Part shown: positions 27,998 through 38,896 of the stretch, one piece after another
Layout: every line of letters begins with the position of its first letter
How positions within the stretch are numbered: position 1 is the first letter of the stretch
Assembly: GCA_004193545.1 (NCBI GenBank)
Contig: RPGO01000004.1
Location: 1 to 64,000 of the forward strand
Source: Candidatus Argoarchaeum ethanivorans
GTDB taxonomy: Archaea; Halobacteriota; Methanosarcinia; Methanosarcinales; EX4572-44
DNA: 64,000 bases
Direction: 5' to 3'
Position numbers and translations under genes: made by a program
The notes under the pieces: model-generated
What the model was told of the DNA's origin: nothing
Seen by the model: the letters and a program-made list of their open reading frames with translations, nothing else
Database searches by the model: none

Positions 27998-30493
27998 GTG
28001 AAAAAAAGTATGAAACAAAAACAAACAACAGTGATGATTGTGCTGCTTGCAATCGCGATGATAACCGTCCCGATTGCATCAGCAGGTGTTACGGCATTTA
28101 ACGTAGCGCCAACGACTACGACATGTGATACGAACTCATCGTACACGGTACAGGTGAATACGACAGGGTTCGAGTCGCTGAACATAACAATACCTGCTGG
28201 ATACACAGCAGTTGTGCCTGAGGGCGTATACACAGTAAACATCACTTGGATAAATACGACAACAGGTCTCGGCGGTCAGAACAATACAGAGATGATAACC
28301 CTATCGGGTGGTGGAACTTATGTCAGTGGATTTATATCTACTAACACCACGTGGACTTTGACGGGTAGCCCTTATATTGTGATAGGAGATGTAATAGTGG
28401 AGGAAGGCGTGGAACTTACTATTAACCCAGATGTAATTGTTAAATTTGACAGTGGAAAAAGTTTGATAATTGATGGGATATTGAACGCCAGAGGGAATGC
28501 TGCGAATAAAATAGTGTTCACCTCAAACGCGACAACACCGGCATCTGGAGATTGGGGAACAATTAAGTTCCGGGATTCAAGTGTTGATAGTGCGTGCATA
28601 ATTGATTGGGCAATTGTGGAGTATGGAAGCACGGGAATTACCTGCGAAGACAGTTCTCAGATCGGTTCTCCAAGAATTGAAAACACTGTGATTAAACACA
28701 ATAATATTGGGGTGAAAATCACAACAACACATCCACCACACATAGCAGGTCCGTTAATAAAGAATAGCGCAATTTCCAACAATTCCGGAAACGCAGTGTA
28801 CATTGATGCCGGTGCAGTTAACATAACTGGAACTACGATTCAAGATAATGACGGATGGGGAATCAAAACAAGTGGTGCTATTAATGCTATATACATAATA
28901 GATAGTGCAATTCAAAATTGTAGCGCTGGTGGTGTATATGGGGAATATATTACATTAACAGGCTGTACAATTGCAGAAAACGGAGGAAATGGTGTATCTG
29001 GCTGGGTTGATGTTATCATTTCAAAAAGCATAATTAAGAGTAACATTGGTCATGGCGTACATCACTGGGGATCGCATGGCTTAATAAATATAATTCAAAT
29101 ATTAATACAAAACAATACTGGTACTGGTATAGACTGCGGTAGCGCAACGCAGGTATTCATTGAATACTCAGTAATTACAGATAACGGTCAATCGGGGATT
29201 TCGAATGATGGAGGTGCAGTTCACTACAATAATATTCACTACAATAATATTCGCAACAACACTATTTATAATTTCAAAAATGGTGGTAGTAGCGATGTCA
29301 ATGCCACCTACAATTGGTGGGGTACGATAAACACAACTCTGATTGATCAGCATATCTATGATTACTATGATGATTACAATTTAGGAAAAGTGACCTATGT
29401 GCCTTTCTTGACCGAGCCAGTCACACCAGAAAACCAACCACCAAATGCATCCTTCACTTTCTCGCCTTCACATCCAGTCACGGGTTAGATTGTATCCTTT
29501 GACGCTTCTGGTTCCTATGATCCGGATGGCGGAAACATAACTGAATATTGGTGGAATATCAGTGGAACCGTTTATACTGTTCCAGCTTTTAATCACACGT
29601 TCACGACGCCGGGGTTGAAGTATTGTGGTCTGATAGTTACGGATGATGACGGTGACACGAACGGATCAGCAAAATGGGTAAATGTGAATGCCACGACAGC
29701 ACCACCACCGGTCCTGACATCAATCGAAGTTTCACCACAAACAGCAACATTGAACATAACTGAAACGCAGCAATTCACAACAACCGCGAAGGATCAATAT
29801 GGCAATACAATGCCTGGAATTATCTTCACATGGTCAAGCAGCAACACAGCCACAGGAGTGATAAACCAAAACGGACTATTCACGGCAAACGCACCAGGAA
29901 CGACAACAGTAAAGGCAACCAATAGCAGTATAAATGGTACAGCAAGTGTGATTGTGATATTTAAAGCAGACTATACACTTTTCCTTGCTACTGGATGGAA
30001 TTTCGTTTCAATACCGAAAAAACTCGCTGCTGGAAACAACACTGTAGAAGCTGTGTTTGGCGATGTAAACAGAAGTAGTCACTCAATCTTCTTATACAAT
30101 ACGTCTACGGCTGAATGGAACGTGATGAACCTGACAGATGAAGTAAAACCATTGGATGGAATTTGGATATATTCCGCAGAATCAAAAGCAATTCCTATAA
30201 CATTTGACAATGATCCACTGAGAACACCACCAACAAAAATATTATACAATGGATGGAATGCAATAGGTCTTTCTGATACGATACCCACATCCACAAACGA
30301 TGCTTTATCTCCGGTAGAAGATGAATGGACTTTTTTAATTGGATTCGATGCAATTAATCAGCAGTATCAAACAACCATCATAAACAACAATCATGACGGC
30401 GATGAACGGGATGAAGGTAATCCAATGAATTCTGGACTAGGATACTGGGTATACATGAAAGAGGACGGAGAACTCGCAGGATTGAGCGTATGA
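27998..30493 (+). CDS. Secreted beta-helix/PKD/Ig-like surface protein interrupted by one in-frame TAG at 29486-29488
   Basis: Signal peptide; ORFs 27998-29488 and 29615-30493 share a frame; HPVTG*IVSFDASGSYDPDGG reads through a PKD domain. Confidence 0.8.
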
Positions 30494-30502
30494 GGTGATA
30501 AG

Positions 30503-31129
30503 ATGAGAATGCACAAAAATATAGTTCTCATCGTAACCACTGCTTTTATCCTTTCGATTGTATGGACAGTGGCGGCAGTGGCTCAAAGTCTTCCTCAATT
30601 ACCTGAGGAATGCTATGGCACTATCACGATAAACGGTAAAGATTCGGCAGTAGGAACAATTATAATCGCAGAGATAGACGGCGTAGAGCGGGGAAGGTTT
30701 GTAACAACCACTATTGGGACATATGGCTGTAGTAAAGACGAGGATAAAAGAATCGTTATCGAAGGCACAGAAACAGACATTGGTAAAAATATCACATTTT
30801 TGATTGATGGAGTTCAGGCAAACGAGCGTGTGATATATGAAAATGGAGAATCTATTGAATTGAATCTTACTGCCACAAAATCAGTGTCACCCTGTTTCAT
30901 CGCAACTGCAGCTTATGGCACACCGATGCATGAAGATATAAATGTACTGCGAGATTTTAGAGACGAATATCTAATGACGAATGCAGTCGGGAGAGTGTTC
31001 GTTAAAGTTTATTACACGATGAGCCCGCCAATTGCCGATGTGATAAGCGAAAACGAAGGAGTGAGAACGGCTGTAAGGGATGGCTTGGTTAAACCTTTGG
31101 TTTATATCTCGAGGATGTTTGTGGGATGA
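30503..31129 (+). CDS. Secreted protein with C-terminal CFI-box domain
   Basis: Signal peptide; CFIATAAYGTPMHEDINVLRDFRDEYLMTNAVGRVFVKVYYTMSPPIADVI. Confidence 0.8.
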   Translation: MRMHKNIVLIVTTAFILSIVWTVAAVAQSLPQLPEECYGTITINGKDSAVGTIIIAEIDGVERGRFVTTTIGTYGCSKDEDKRIVIEGTETDIGKNITFLIDGVQANERVIYENGESIELNLTATKSVSPCFIATAAYGTPMHEDINVLRDFRDEYLMTNAVGRVFVKVYYTMSPPIADVISENEGVRTAVRDGLVKPLVYISRMFVG

Positions 31130-31161
31130 TTGCCTCCTATTAACACACTAAGATATTTAAG

Positions 31162-31272
31162 TGCCCAGGACGGGATCCGAACCCGTGACCTCCAGATTTC
31201 TCAGGAGTTTCTTTGACGCCTTGTTATTTTTCCCTATGAGTCTGGCGCCCTAACCAACTAGGCCACCTGGGC
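31162..31272 (-). tRNA. Intron-containing tRNA-Met (CAT)
   Basis: Reverse complement GCCCAGGTGGCCTAGTTGGTTAGGGCGCCAGACTCATA-[37-nt intron]-ATCTGGAGGTCACGGGTTCGGATCCCGTCCTGGGCA; intron after position 37. Confidence 0.88.
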
Positions 31273-31352
31273 GATTGATTGATGGTACGGCAGAATCTGT
31301 TAAAAATGTTGCTGTCATATTTCAGGTGTCATACCCTTGATATATTTAAATA

Positions 31353-32888
31353 TTATATCTCTGGTTCGTTTATCACCTGCAGGCACATTAAGTCATCTGT
31401 TTTTGATTTTGTGAGTGCCTCGAACCCTCCAGTAACACGTCCAATGACATTGGTTGCTGCAAATTCTTCTCCTGTTGGTCCATGGGTGGTATCTTCTTTG
31501 CTCCGTATGCCTATCATACCAAGATTTTTTCGTGACATGTTGGTGACGGCTATCTCAAAAGCATCCACCTTGTCAACTGGGGTGTTCTCTCTTAAGATAG
31601 CCCTGTTGAATAGTTTTGCGTTTGGCTTGAAAAGTACCAAGCCAATTCTTCTGTGATTGTAAAATGTTCGCATGTTTCCAATTGGTTTCTCAAGAAGCCC
31701 ACAGATGAACTTAAAGTATTGTATCGTTTCAGGTGCCTTATCGTAATAGAGTTCTATTTTTATAATATCAGACGGCTGTGATCCAGTTGTTGTAAGTTTT
31801 TTGCTATCAAGTATTGCAAGAGTATTAAGTGGCTCCTGTCCTGTTACAATAGCATCATCATCAGTGAGACCTTCTCTCTGTTGCGTGATGCTACGTTTTT
31901 TAAGTTCTTCTTCTGCCTGCTTCTGGGTGAGCCCAAGCATCATTACACGCTCTGGTTTTGTTTTCATAGTTACTGCCTGGTGTTCCTTTGCAATATCTAT
32001 AAGCTCAATACCACTGGTTATTGTGCCAACAACATTGTGAGATTTTATTGGCATCTGGCGATGTTTGTAGATATATAGTTGCCCGGTATTAAGGCCGGTA
32101 TTTCTCACTGTAAGGCTTCCACGTGTACGAATTTGATTGTTTTCCGGTTGATGGGTAACATCTCTGATGCCTTTGAAACCAGTGAATGCATAGGTGGTGT
32201 CGATGGCAAGTGCAAGCCTGTTCTCCAGTGCTGCAAGGGCATATTCAACATCATCGTGCGGTCCTTGCGACACATCAATCTCAAGACATGTAACAATCCT
32301 TTCTCCTCCTGTAAGCGTGGTCTCAAGCTCGATTGGATCTGCTGCTGCTTCTTTTTGTCTTTCAACAACAGGCATTATTGTTGTTATTGTATCATCTTCT
32401 GTAAGCTTTGAGAGAATCTTTCTTCCTCCGACCAGTTTTGCAAAAACTCCGCCTTCGGGTTCACCATAGACGCCTGTGTGATCGGATGTTGAGAACATAA
32501 GATCGGTTTTGCTGCTTTCAAACCCGGATAGCCCAAAGAATACATCCCACTGCCCGTACTTCTGTGCCGTTCGTTGTGGTGGAAGGTCTGTTGTCACGTG
32601 TCCAATGGCTAACACGTCTTTTGTTTTCCAGACGAGTCGTTTTTCTTCGTATTCTTTGTAATTCTTTTTCCAGTATTCTGTTAGTTTCGACTGTTGGAGC
32701 TTAATCTTCAGACTTCCCTTACTGGTTTTTATCATGTAGCGGTCGGTTTCTTCTGCTACTTTTGATATGTCTTTTATTAATGCAATAACACCTTTCTTAT
32801 GATAGATTTCCCCTGACCGCTCAATCGCATCTTTCACGGTTGAGCCGGGTGGAAGCTCTACTTCAACACCGTTTACTTGAATGTTCAT
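31353..32888 (-). CDS. Methanogenesis marker protein 3
   Basis: 511 aa; MNIQVNGVEVELPPGSTVKDAIERSGEIYHKKGVIALIK; RTFYNHRRIGLVLFKPNAKLFNRAILRENTPVDKVDAF. Confidence 0.85.
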   Translation of the reverse strand: MNIQVNGVEVELPPGSTVKDAIERSGEIYHKKGVIALIKDISKVAEETDRYMIKTSKGSLKIKLQQSKLTEYWKKNYKEYEEKRLVWKTKDVLAIGHVTTDLPPQRTAQKYGQWDVFFGLSGFESSKTDLMFSTSDHTGVYGEPEGGVFAKLVGGRKILSKLTEDDTITTIMPVVERQKEAAADPIELETTLTGGERIVTCLEIDVSQGPHDDVEYALAALENRLALAIDTTYAFTGFKGIRDVTHQPENNQIRTRGSLTVRNTGLNTGQLYIYKHRQMPIKSHNVVGTITSGIELIDIAKEHQAVTMKTKPERVMMLGLTQKQAEEELKKRSITQQREGLTDDDAIVTGQEPLNTLAILDSKKLTTTGSQPSDIIKIELYYDKAPETIQYFKFICGLLEKPIGNMRTFYNHRRIGLVLFKPNAKLFNRAILRENTPVDKVDAFEIAVTNMSRKNLGMIGIRSKEDTTHGPTGEEFAATNVIGRVTGGFEALTKSKTDDLMCLQVINEPEI

Positions 32889-33263
32889 TCATTCACCATC
32901 TTTATTGATAGTAATTTTATATATTACAGAACTATTTTAAATTGTAAAACTGGTAAACATTCCTTTACCATGTTAATCCCTTCACAGCATCTTCTGTTAT
33001 TAAACCTTTGTTTTATTCTCTATACTTCAATGAAGCTGTCAAATTAAAACCGCAAGATTTACTTCCAATTCGATAGCCTCATACCCAGGAGCTATTGGGA
33101 CCGGTTGTGGGACGGCGAAATAAACTATGCCTTATTCCACAACACTTTTTGTAATTGGAAAGGGTCAATACATCGTACACTATTTCATTTGGCAAATAAA
33201 GGTTCATTACATCGGACACTCTTTTTGATATAAGCTTTGCTTAAAGCATCTTCAGTGATGCTT

Positions 33264-33347
33264 ATGGACATTGATGAGCAAGAGAGGATTGATGTCGTAG
33301 GTCGGTACATAAAAGGTGATAAGTTGTTTTCTGCACTCGATTGCTAG
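33264..33347 (+). pseudogene. Transposase/HTH N-terminal remnant ended by a palindromic repeat
   Basis: MDIDEQERIDVVGRYIKGDKLFSALDC*; stop supplied by CTCGATTGCTAGCGCAATCAAG. Confidence 0.45.
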
Positions 33348-33402
33348 CGCAATCAAGAATTATGCAGTTGATAGTTATTTTCTGCACAACGAAGTTGTGC
33401 AG
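33336..33402. repeat. Two short palindromes
   Basis: CTCGATTGCTAGCGCAATCAAG (33336), CTGCACAACGAAGTTGTGCAG (33382). Confidence 0.9.
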
Positions 33403-33404
33403 TG

Positions 33405-34826
33405 CTAAACAAATGCCTTTATTTTTTTACAGTATTCGTAATCAAAGCCTGGAATTTTCCTTGCAAGTTCTGAAAACGGTTTGTCCAGTAAGATACTCAA
33501 GCCCAGTAAAACAGTATAATTATTCCCTCCAACAAACTGTATTTTTTCGTATTCAGTCAGGTCTTTCATAAAAGTCTCTGCATTTCTGTAAGAGCGAATA
33601 AATTTGTGAAGCCAGAGATTGATGTCATCATTTCTGTACTGCCATAAAAATGGAAACGATGGCTTATAAGACTCCCAATCAAACCGTTCATCTGGTTGGA
33701 TGTAATTGTAATAGTGCTCCCTCACAGGTGTTCCGGGAAAAGGAATCAATGTATCCCAGTTTATAAAGTTATGCGTACTGTCGTTTGCAGGAAATATTTT
33801 AAGAAATTTAAACATCTCGATAAAGTCACTTATCAATTCTTTTTTTTCGATGAGAGGATGTGGTGTGATATAGCTGAGCGTGAGACTTCCATCAAACTCT
33901 TTTATAAATTTTTTTATGCTGTCCACCTCCATCTTATGACAATTTTCCCCCCTGATTTTTCCATTATACTTTCTTCCAATCTTGTTACGTCCTGAATATG
34001 TGCTTGATTCAACACCAATAAAAAACTCCCTGTAATTGTTTCGCCTGGTAAAATCAAATATTTCTTGATAATTTGTTGATAGAAAAACCGGGTCTAACAT
34101 GCACTCTTTTCTTATCTCCCGTATTCCACACGTGCTGTAAACAGAGTCAAGCATTCGTATTGAAGAATTTGTCAGATGCGTGTCATCGCAGAAAACAAGG
34201 CATCTTGGATCTAATCCATGTATTTCTTCTATTAGTGAGTCTTTTTCTCTTAGATGGTATCGATCCTTTACGCACGCACAATAATCACAAAAATTTGAAC
34301 AGCCTGTCGAGGATAAAATATACGTCCGATCATTGTTTTGGTAGGTATCAATGCTTCTATCCGGTACAATATCTAAGACAATAGGCTTTGTTTTTTCTGT
34401 TTTATTTCGTTTAATTTTGCCATTTTTTTTATAGGTTATATTTGGAATGTTATCCAGCTCTTCTTTTCCTTCTACAATCACTGCCAGTTCTCTGCCAAAC
34501 CCCTCGTTTATGATATCAAAGGATGTGGATTCATTTAAACACGAGACCGGGTCCCCGTTTGCATGTGCCCCACCAACAATGATCGGAACATCGCACAGTT
34601 CTTTAACTCTTTCTGAAAAATCTTTTACATAAGGAATCTCTGGGGTATACGATGTGATAACGATAACGTCGTAAGAATCCAGGTTATTCAGGTTGTTGTT
34701 CCATATACTTTCGATTTTAACCGTGCAATCTATCTTATCCCTTAAATATGTTCCAAGGTATATTAAGGAAAGTGAAGAATACGTTTCATAATATTCAGAT
34801 GGATTTATTAATAAAACTTTTTTCAT
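33405..34826 (-). CDS. B12-binding-domain radical SAM protein
   Basis: Cobalamin-binding-like N-terminus; Cx3Cx2C in SSTGCSNFCDYCACVKDRYHL. Confidence 0.85.
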   Translation of the reverse strand: MKKVLLINPSEYYETYSSLSLIYLGTYLRDKIDCTVKIESIWNNNLNNLDSYDVIVITSYTPEIPYVKDFSERVKELCDVPIIVGGAHANGDPVSCLNESTSFDIINEGFGRELAVIVEGKEELDNIPNITYKKNGKIKRNKTEKTKPIVLDIVPDRSIDTYQNNDRTYILSSTGCSNFCDYCACVKDRYHLREKDSLIEEIHGLDPRCLVFCDDTHLTNSSIRMLDSVYSTCGIREIRKECMLDPVFLSTNYQEIFDFTRRNNYREFFIGVESSTYSGRNKIGRKYNGKIRGENCHKMEVDSIKKFIKEFDGSLTLSYITPHPLIEKKELISDFIEMFKFLKIFPANDSTHNFINWDTLIPFPGTPVREHYYNYIQPDERFDWESYKPSFPFLWQYRNDDINLWLHKFIRSYRNAETFMKDLTEYEKIQFVGGNNYTVLLGLSILLDKPFSELARKIPGFDYEYCKKIKAFV

Positions 34827-34847
34827 TTTGAGAAAAACGATTGCGCT

Positions 34848-35126
34848 CTATAATACATCTAATATTCTCTCGAATAATGCTTCTGGAGGAATATCTTTCT
34901 TTGTGGATCTAATGATCTTCTGGAGGTTGTCTGACTGGGCAGTATTTATCCCAGGCATAGTCTCACTAATTAATATATCAGTTTCAATTGTTTGAAATTC
35001 GTAAGAGTTCTCTCGTACATATTCAATGACTTCTGTTAATAAGGCACGCACGTTCTCTGCCTTGTCCAGCCCAAATTCATCTACTTCATCTAATATATCA
35101 AATATCTCGATTTCCATGTTAATCAC
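34848..35126 (-). CDS. Small acidic hypothetical protein upstream of the radical SAM gene
   Basis: 92 aa, same strand, 21 bp upstream. Confidence 0.5.
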   Translation of the reverse strand: MINMEIEIFDILDEVDEFGLDKAENVRALLTEVIEYVRENSYEFQTIETDILISETMPGINTAQSDNLQKIIRSTKKDIPPEALFERILDVL

Positions 35127-35156
35127 AACTTCTTATGTACTTGATTGCTTTGCAAC

Positions 35157-35215
35157 TTGATTGCTAGCGCAATCAAGAGTTCTCGGTTGCCTTCTGCACA
35201 ACGAAGTTGTGCAGT
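35157..35215. repeat. Two short palindromes
   Basis: CTTGATTGCTAGCGCAATCAAG (35157), CTGCACAACGAAGTTGTGCAG (35195). Confidence 0.9.
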
Positions 35216-35429
35216 GCTCGATCAATGGGGATCACAGTTATTATCCTTTGATGTTTGCGATAGCATTCACATCATCGGTCAGTATGTTACTACTATATTT
35301 AAGCATTTCATAATTACTGTACTACTGTACTGTAAAATGTACGGAGTTGTGTACATGCCGAAAAGGGTAAATAGTATGGTGTAAATAGAGCGACCTCTCT
35401 TACTTATTTATATCATTAATGGTGAAAAA

Positions 35430-35879
35430 ATGACAACTGTATATGACGTGCCAGCAGAGAAGTTGATTACTAAAGTCTCGCAGAAATTAAAAGAAATAGA
35501 TGAGATTGGATTGCCTGCATGGGCAGCATTCGTAAAAACTGGAGTAAACAGGGGTTTACCTCCTGACAACCCACTGTGGTGGCATACAAGATGTGCATCC
35601 ATACTCAGGCGAATATACCTGAAGGGGCCTGTTGGAAGCTCAAGACTTAGAACTGCTTATGCTGGAAAAAAGAATAATGGCTCAAAACCACATCATTCTG
35701 AAAAAGGGAGCGGTTCAGTACTACGGGAAGCTCTTGAACAATTGGAAAAAGCAGGATTTATTAAATCTTCAAAAGATGGACGTCTTATTTCTCCAAAAGG
35801 GCAATCTTTTCTTGACAATACATCCTTTGAAGTAAAGACAGAACTTGTTAAAGAACTGCCTGCCATTGAAAAATACTGA
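35430..35879 (+). CDS. rps19e: Ribosomal protein S19e
   Basis: TTVYDVPAEKLITKVSQKLKE, WWHTRCASILRRIYLKGPVGSSRLRTAYAGKKNNG. Confidence 0.95.
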   Translation: MTTVYDVPAEKLITKVSQKLKEIDEIGLPAWAAFVKTGVNRGLPPDNPLWWHTRCASILRRIYLKGPVGSSRLRTAYAGKKNNGSKPHHSEKGSGSVLREALEQLEKAGFIKSSKDGRLISPKGQSFLDNTSFEVKTELVKELPAIEKY

Positions 35880-35903
35880 ATATAAAAAAACAGGTGTTAT
35901 AGT

Positions 35904-36230
35904 ATGACTGACGAACTTGAGGCGATTCGCCGACAGCGATTACAGGAAATGCAGGCACAGCAAGCAATGTCTGCACAGCAGGAACAGACGGCTGTAAAAA
36001 TGGATGCAAGGAAACAGGAGGCTATGCGTCAAACCCTAACTCCTGAAGCAAGAGAACGATTGAACACATTAAAGATGACAAAACCAGAGCTTGTGGAACA
36101 AATAGAATTACAGCTTATACAGCTTGCACAAAGTGGCAAGATAAAAAACAAGATTGATGATGCACAGCTTAAAAAACTGTTAAATCAAATGATGCCAGTG
36201 AAAAGAGATATGCGCATCACGCGCAGATAA
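35904..36230 (+). CDS. PDCD5-family DNA-binding protein
   Basis: [54 protein letters not shown]. Confidence 0.92.
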   Translation: MTDELEAIRRQRLQEMQAQQAMSAQQEQTAVKMDARKQEAMRQTLTPEARERLNTLKMTKPELVEQIELQLIQLAQSGKIKNKIDDAQLKKLLNQMMPVKRDMRITRR

Positions 36231-36248
36231 TGAAAGGTGTGAATAACG

Positions 36249-36401
36249 ATGAGCCTGAAGACAAAAGGAAAGAAGAAACGATTGGCTAAAGCCCATAATC
36301 AAAATCAGCGAGTTCCTTCATGGGCAATTATCAGAACAAACCGCAAAGTAACGACTCACCCCAAGCGCAGGAACTGGAGACGTAACAGTCTTAATGAGTG
36401 A
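36249..36401 (+). CDS. rpl39e: Ribosomal protein L39e (absent from the supplied ORF track)
   Basis: [50 protein letters not shown]. Confidence 0.93.
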   Translation: MSLKTKGKKKRLAKAHNQNQRVPSWAIIRTNRKVTTHPKRRNWRRNSLNE

Positions 36402-36418
36402 ACAGGAGTGAATAAAAC

Positions 36419-36679
36419 ATGGCTGAACTAGAACGAATATACACTATACCGCTTAGAAATGTAAAAAAAACACCGCGATGGAAACGTGCAAAGAGAGCTA
36501 CTATGGAAGTGCGCTGCTATCTTGAAAAGCACATGAAAACAGAAGCAAGCAGCATAAAAATTGATAAAACCATAAACGAGAAATTATGGGAGAGAGGCAG
36601 TTCCAAACCACCATCAAAAATACGAGTTCGAGCAGTCAAATTAGGAGATGGTGTCGTTGAAACTGAACTTTCAACATAA
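36419..36679 (+). CDS. rpl31e: Ribosomal protein L31e
   Basis: [36 protein letters not shown]. Confidence 0.95.
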   Translation: MAELERIYTIPLRNVKKTPRWKRAKRATMEVRCYLEKHMKTEASSIKIDKTINEKLWERGSSKPPSKIRVRAVKLGDGVVETELST

Positions 36680-36687
36680 TTACAGGG

Positions 36688-37287
36688 ATGGCAAAAAATC
36701 CAAAGGATTATTATTACTGGCGCGCCAAAAAGGAAGGCTATCGCAGTCGTGCAGCGTATAAACTCCAGCAGTTAAATGAGCGGCATAATATTATCAAACG
36801 TGCCGATACTGTAGTAGATCTTGGTGCTTCACCGGGTGGCTGGTTGCAGGTTGCAGCAAAGCTTTCCGGATCTGTAGTTATCGGGGTTGATCTACTTGAT
36901 ATTCAGCCTATCCCAGGAGTGATATCGTTCCGGGGAGACATTCGACAGCAGCGAACAATTGAGAAGCTCAAGCTTTTTACTAACGATTGCGTTGACGTAG
37001 TACTGTGTGATGCTTCACCAAATCTCTCTGGGAATTGGAACTATGACCATGCACGTTCCATAGACCTCTGCGATTCAGCTCTTGAGTGTGCAAAGCAGAT
37101 TCTTAAACCTGGTGGAAATTTTGTGGTGAAAGCGTTCCAAGGCGATATGTTTTTGAGATTCCTTAATAAGGTTAGGAAAACTTTTGGCATGGTTAAGGTG
37201 TATTCGCCACGGGCTTCAAGAAATGAAAGTGCTGAAGTGTATATTGTCGGAAAAAACATCATCCATGAACCAGACTTGCCTTCATGA
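36688..37287 (+). CDS. rlmE: FtsJ/RrmJ-family rRNA 2'-O-methyltransferase
   Basis: YYWRAKKEGYRSRAAYKLQQLNERH, VVDLGASPGGWLQVAAK, VLCDASPNLSGNW. Confidence 0.93.
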   Translation: MAKNPKDYYYWRAKKEGYRSRAAYKLQQLNERHNIIKRADTVVDLGASPGGWLQVAAKLSGSVVIGVDLLDIQPIPGVISFRGDIRQQRTIEKLKLFTNDCVDVVLCDASPNLSGNWNYDHARSIDLCDSALECAKQILKPGGNFVVKAFQGDMFLRFLNKVRKTFGMVKVYSPRASRNESAEVYIVGKNIIHEPDLPS

Positions 37288-37625
37288 CTGCCATACAATG
37301 TCATCAACCAATAGTAGCAACAGGTTGAGGTGTATCCAGAGGAGTACCTATTCCTCAGGTACTTCTTCTAATCTTTGAGATCCTTCAAGAGAATAATGGG
37401 TCTTTGTGCACCATCGCGTTGCAGTGACCAGAACCCCGGAGATTTTTTGATATTTCGAAATAAGGTCTTGGAAAATTACCTCGGAAATTTTGATGCCAGC
37501 AGAGTAAAAAGAGTCAAAAACTCTACTCAAAGATTAATCTCGTTATGTATCAGTTGTTGCTACTGGAAACGTGTAGTATCACCAAACCACAAGGTTTTAT
37601 AACTTTTAGCTATAAAGAGAGTTGT

Positions 37626-38783
37626 ATGATTGAGCAAAGCCACATCACCGGATGTTTGGATAATTATGATTATGAAAAGATAAAAATTGGTGTATTAGCA
37701 TCCCACTCTGCTATTGATGTGTGTGATGGTGCAATAGAAGAGGGTTTTCACACGGTTGCTGTGTGTCAAAAAGGACGTGATAAAACCTATTCAAAATATT
37801 TCAAATCAAAACGCAGTAATGATGGAACAGTTACCCGTGGTGTGGTGGACGAGGCTATCGTCTATGAGAAATTTAATGAAATATTAAAACCGGTGAACCA
37901 GCAGGCTTTGCTGGATGACAATGTATTGTTTGTGCCGAATCGTTCCTTTACTTCATACTGTGGAATCGATGCAGTTGAAAACCAGTTTCACGTGCCTCTT
38001 GTCGGCAGCAGGAATCTGCTCAGAAGCGAGGAAAGAGGAGATGAACGCGACTACTACTGGCTGCTCGATAAAGCAGGGCTCCCATACCCGGAAAAACTGG
38101 ATGGTCCTGAAGAAATTGACGAACTGTGCATTATTAAACTACCTCACGCAGTAAAAAAACTCGAACGCGGATTCTTTACAGCAGCAAGCTACCAGGAATA
38201 CATCGATAAATCAGAATTATTATCTAGGCAAGGAGTCATCACAGAGGAAGCGCTTGAGCATGCCAGAATCGAGCGATATGTAATAGGCCCAGTATTCAAC
38301 CTTGATTTTTTTTATTCGCCTCTCGAAGAAGAAAGATCACCAATCGAATTGCTTGGCATCGACTGGCGTTTTGAGACAAGCCTCGATGGGCATGTTCGCC
38401 TACCTGCACCACAGCAGATAAGCCTGTCACAAAGCCAGATAGCACCAGAGTATACTGTGTGTGGACACAACACAGCTACACTACGGGAATCACTGCTTGA
38501 TGAAGCTTTTCGATTAGCTGAAGACTATGTGAAGGCTACCAAAAGATACTATGAACCAGGGATTATAGGGCCATTCTGCCTTCAAACATGTGTGGACAAG
38601 GACCTGAACTTCTACATCTATGATGTTGCACCACGTATTGGTGGCGGCACAAACGTGCATGTGTCAGTTGGACACCCTTACGGCAACACACTCTGGAGAA
38701 AACCGATGAGTACTGGCAGACGAATTGCCGTAGAAATACGAAGTGCCATAGACACCGATCAGCTTGAAAAAATAGTCACATAG
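37626..38783 (+). CDS. purP: Formate-dependent FAICAR synthetase PurP-like protein
   Basis: ASHSAIDVCDGAIEEGFHTVAVCQKGRDKTY, FVPNRSFTSYCGID, YDVAPRIGGGTNVH. Confidence 0.88.
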   Translation: MIEQSHITGCLDNYDYEKIKIGVLASHSAIDVCDGAIEEGFHTVAVCQKGRDKTYSKYFKSKRSNDGTVTRGVVDEAIVYEKFNEILKPVNQQALLDDNVLFVPNRSFTSYCGIDAVENQFHVPLVGSRNLLRSEERGDERDYYWLLDKAGLPYPEKLDGPEEIDELCIIKLPHAVKKLERGFFTAASYQEYIDKSELLSRQGVITEEALEHARIERYVIGPVFNLDFFYSPLEEERSPIELLGIDWRFETSLDGHVRLPAPQQISLSQSQIAPEYTVCGHNTATLRESLLDEAFRLAEDYVKATKRYYEPGIIGPFCLQTCVDKDLNFYIYDVAPRIGGGTNVHVSVGHPYGNTLWRKPMSTGRRIAVEIRSAIDTDQLEKIVT

Positions 38784-38896
38784 AAGCGGATGTATTTGTA
38801 TAAAGCATCAACATATTGAGCACTGAAGAACACCTTCGCAGTCTCACCATACAAATCCTTATAAGCCGTAAACACTATTTTTAATCTGGTGATATT

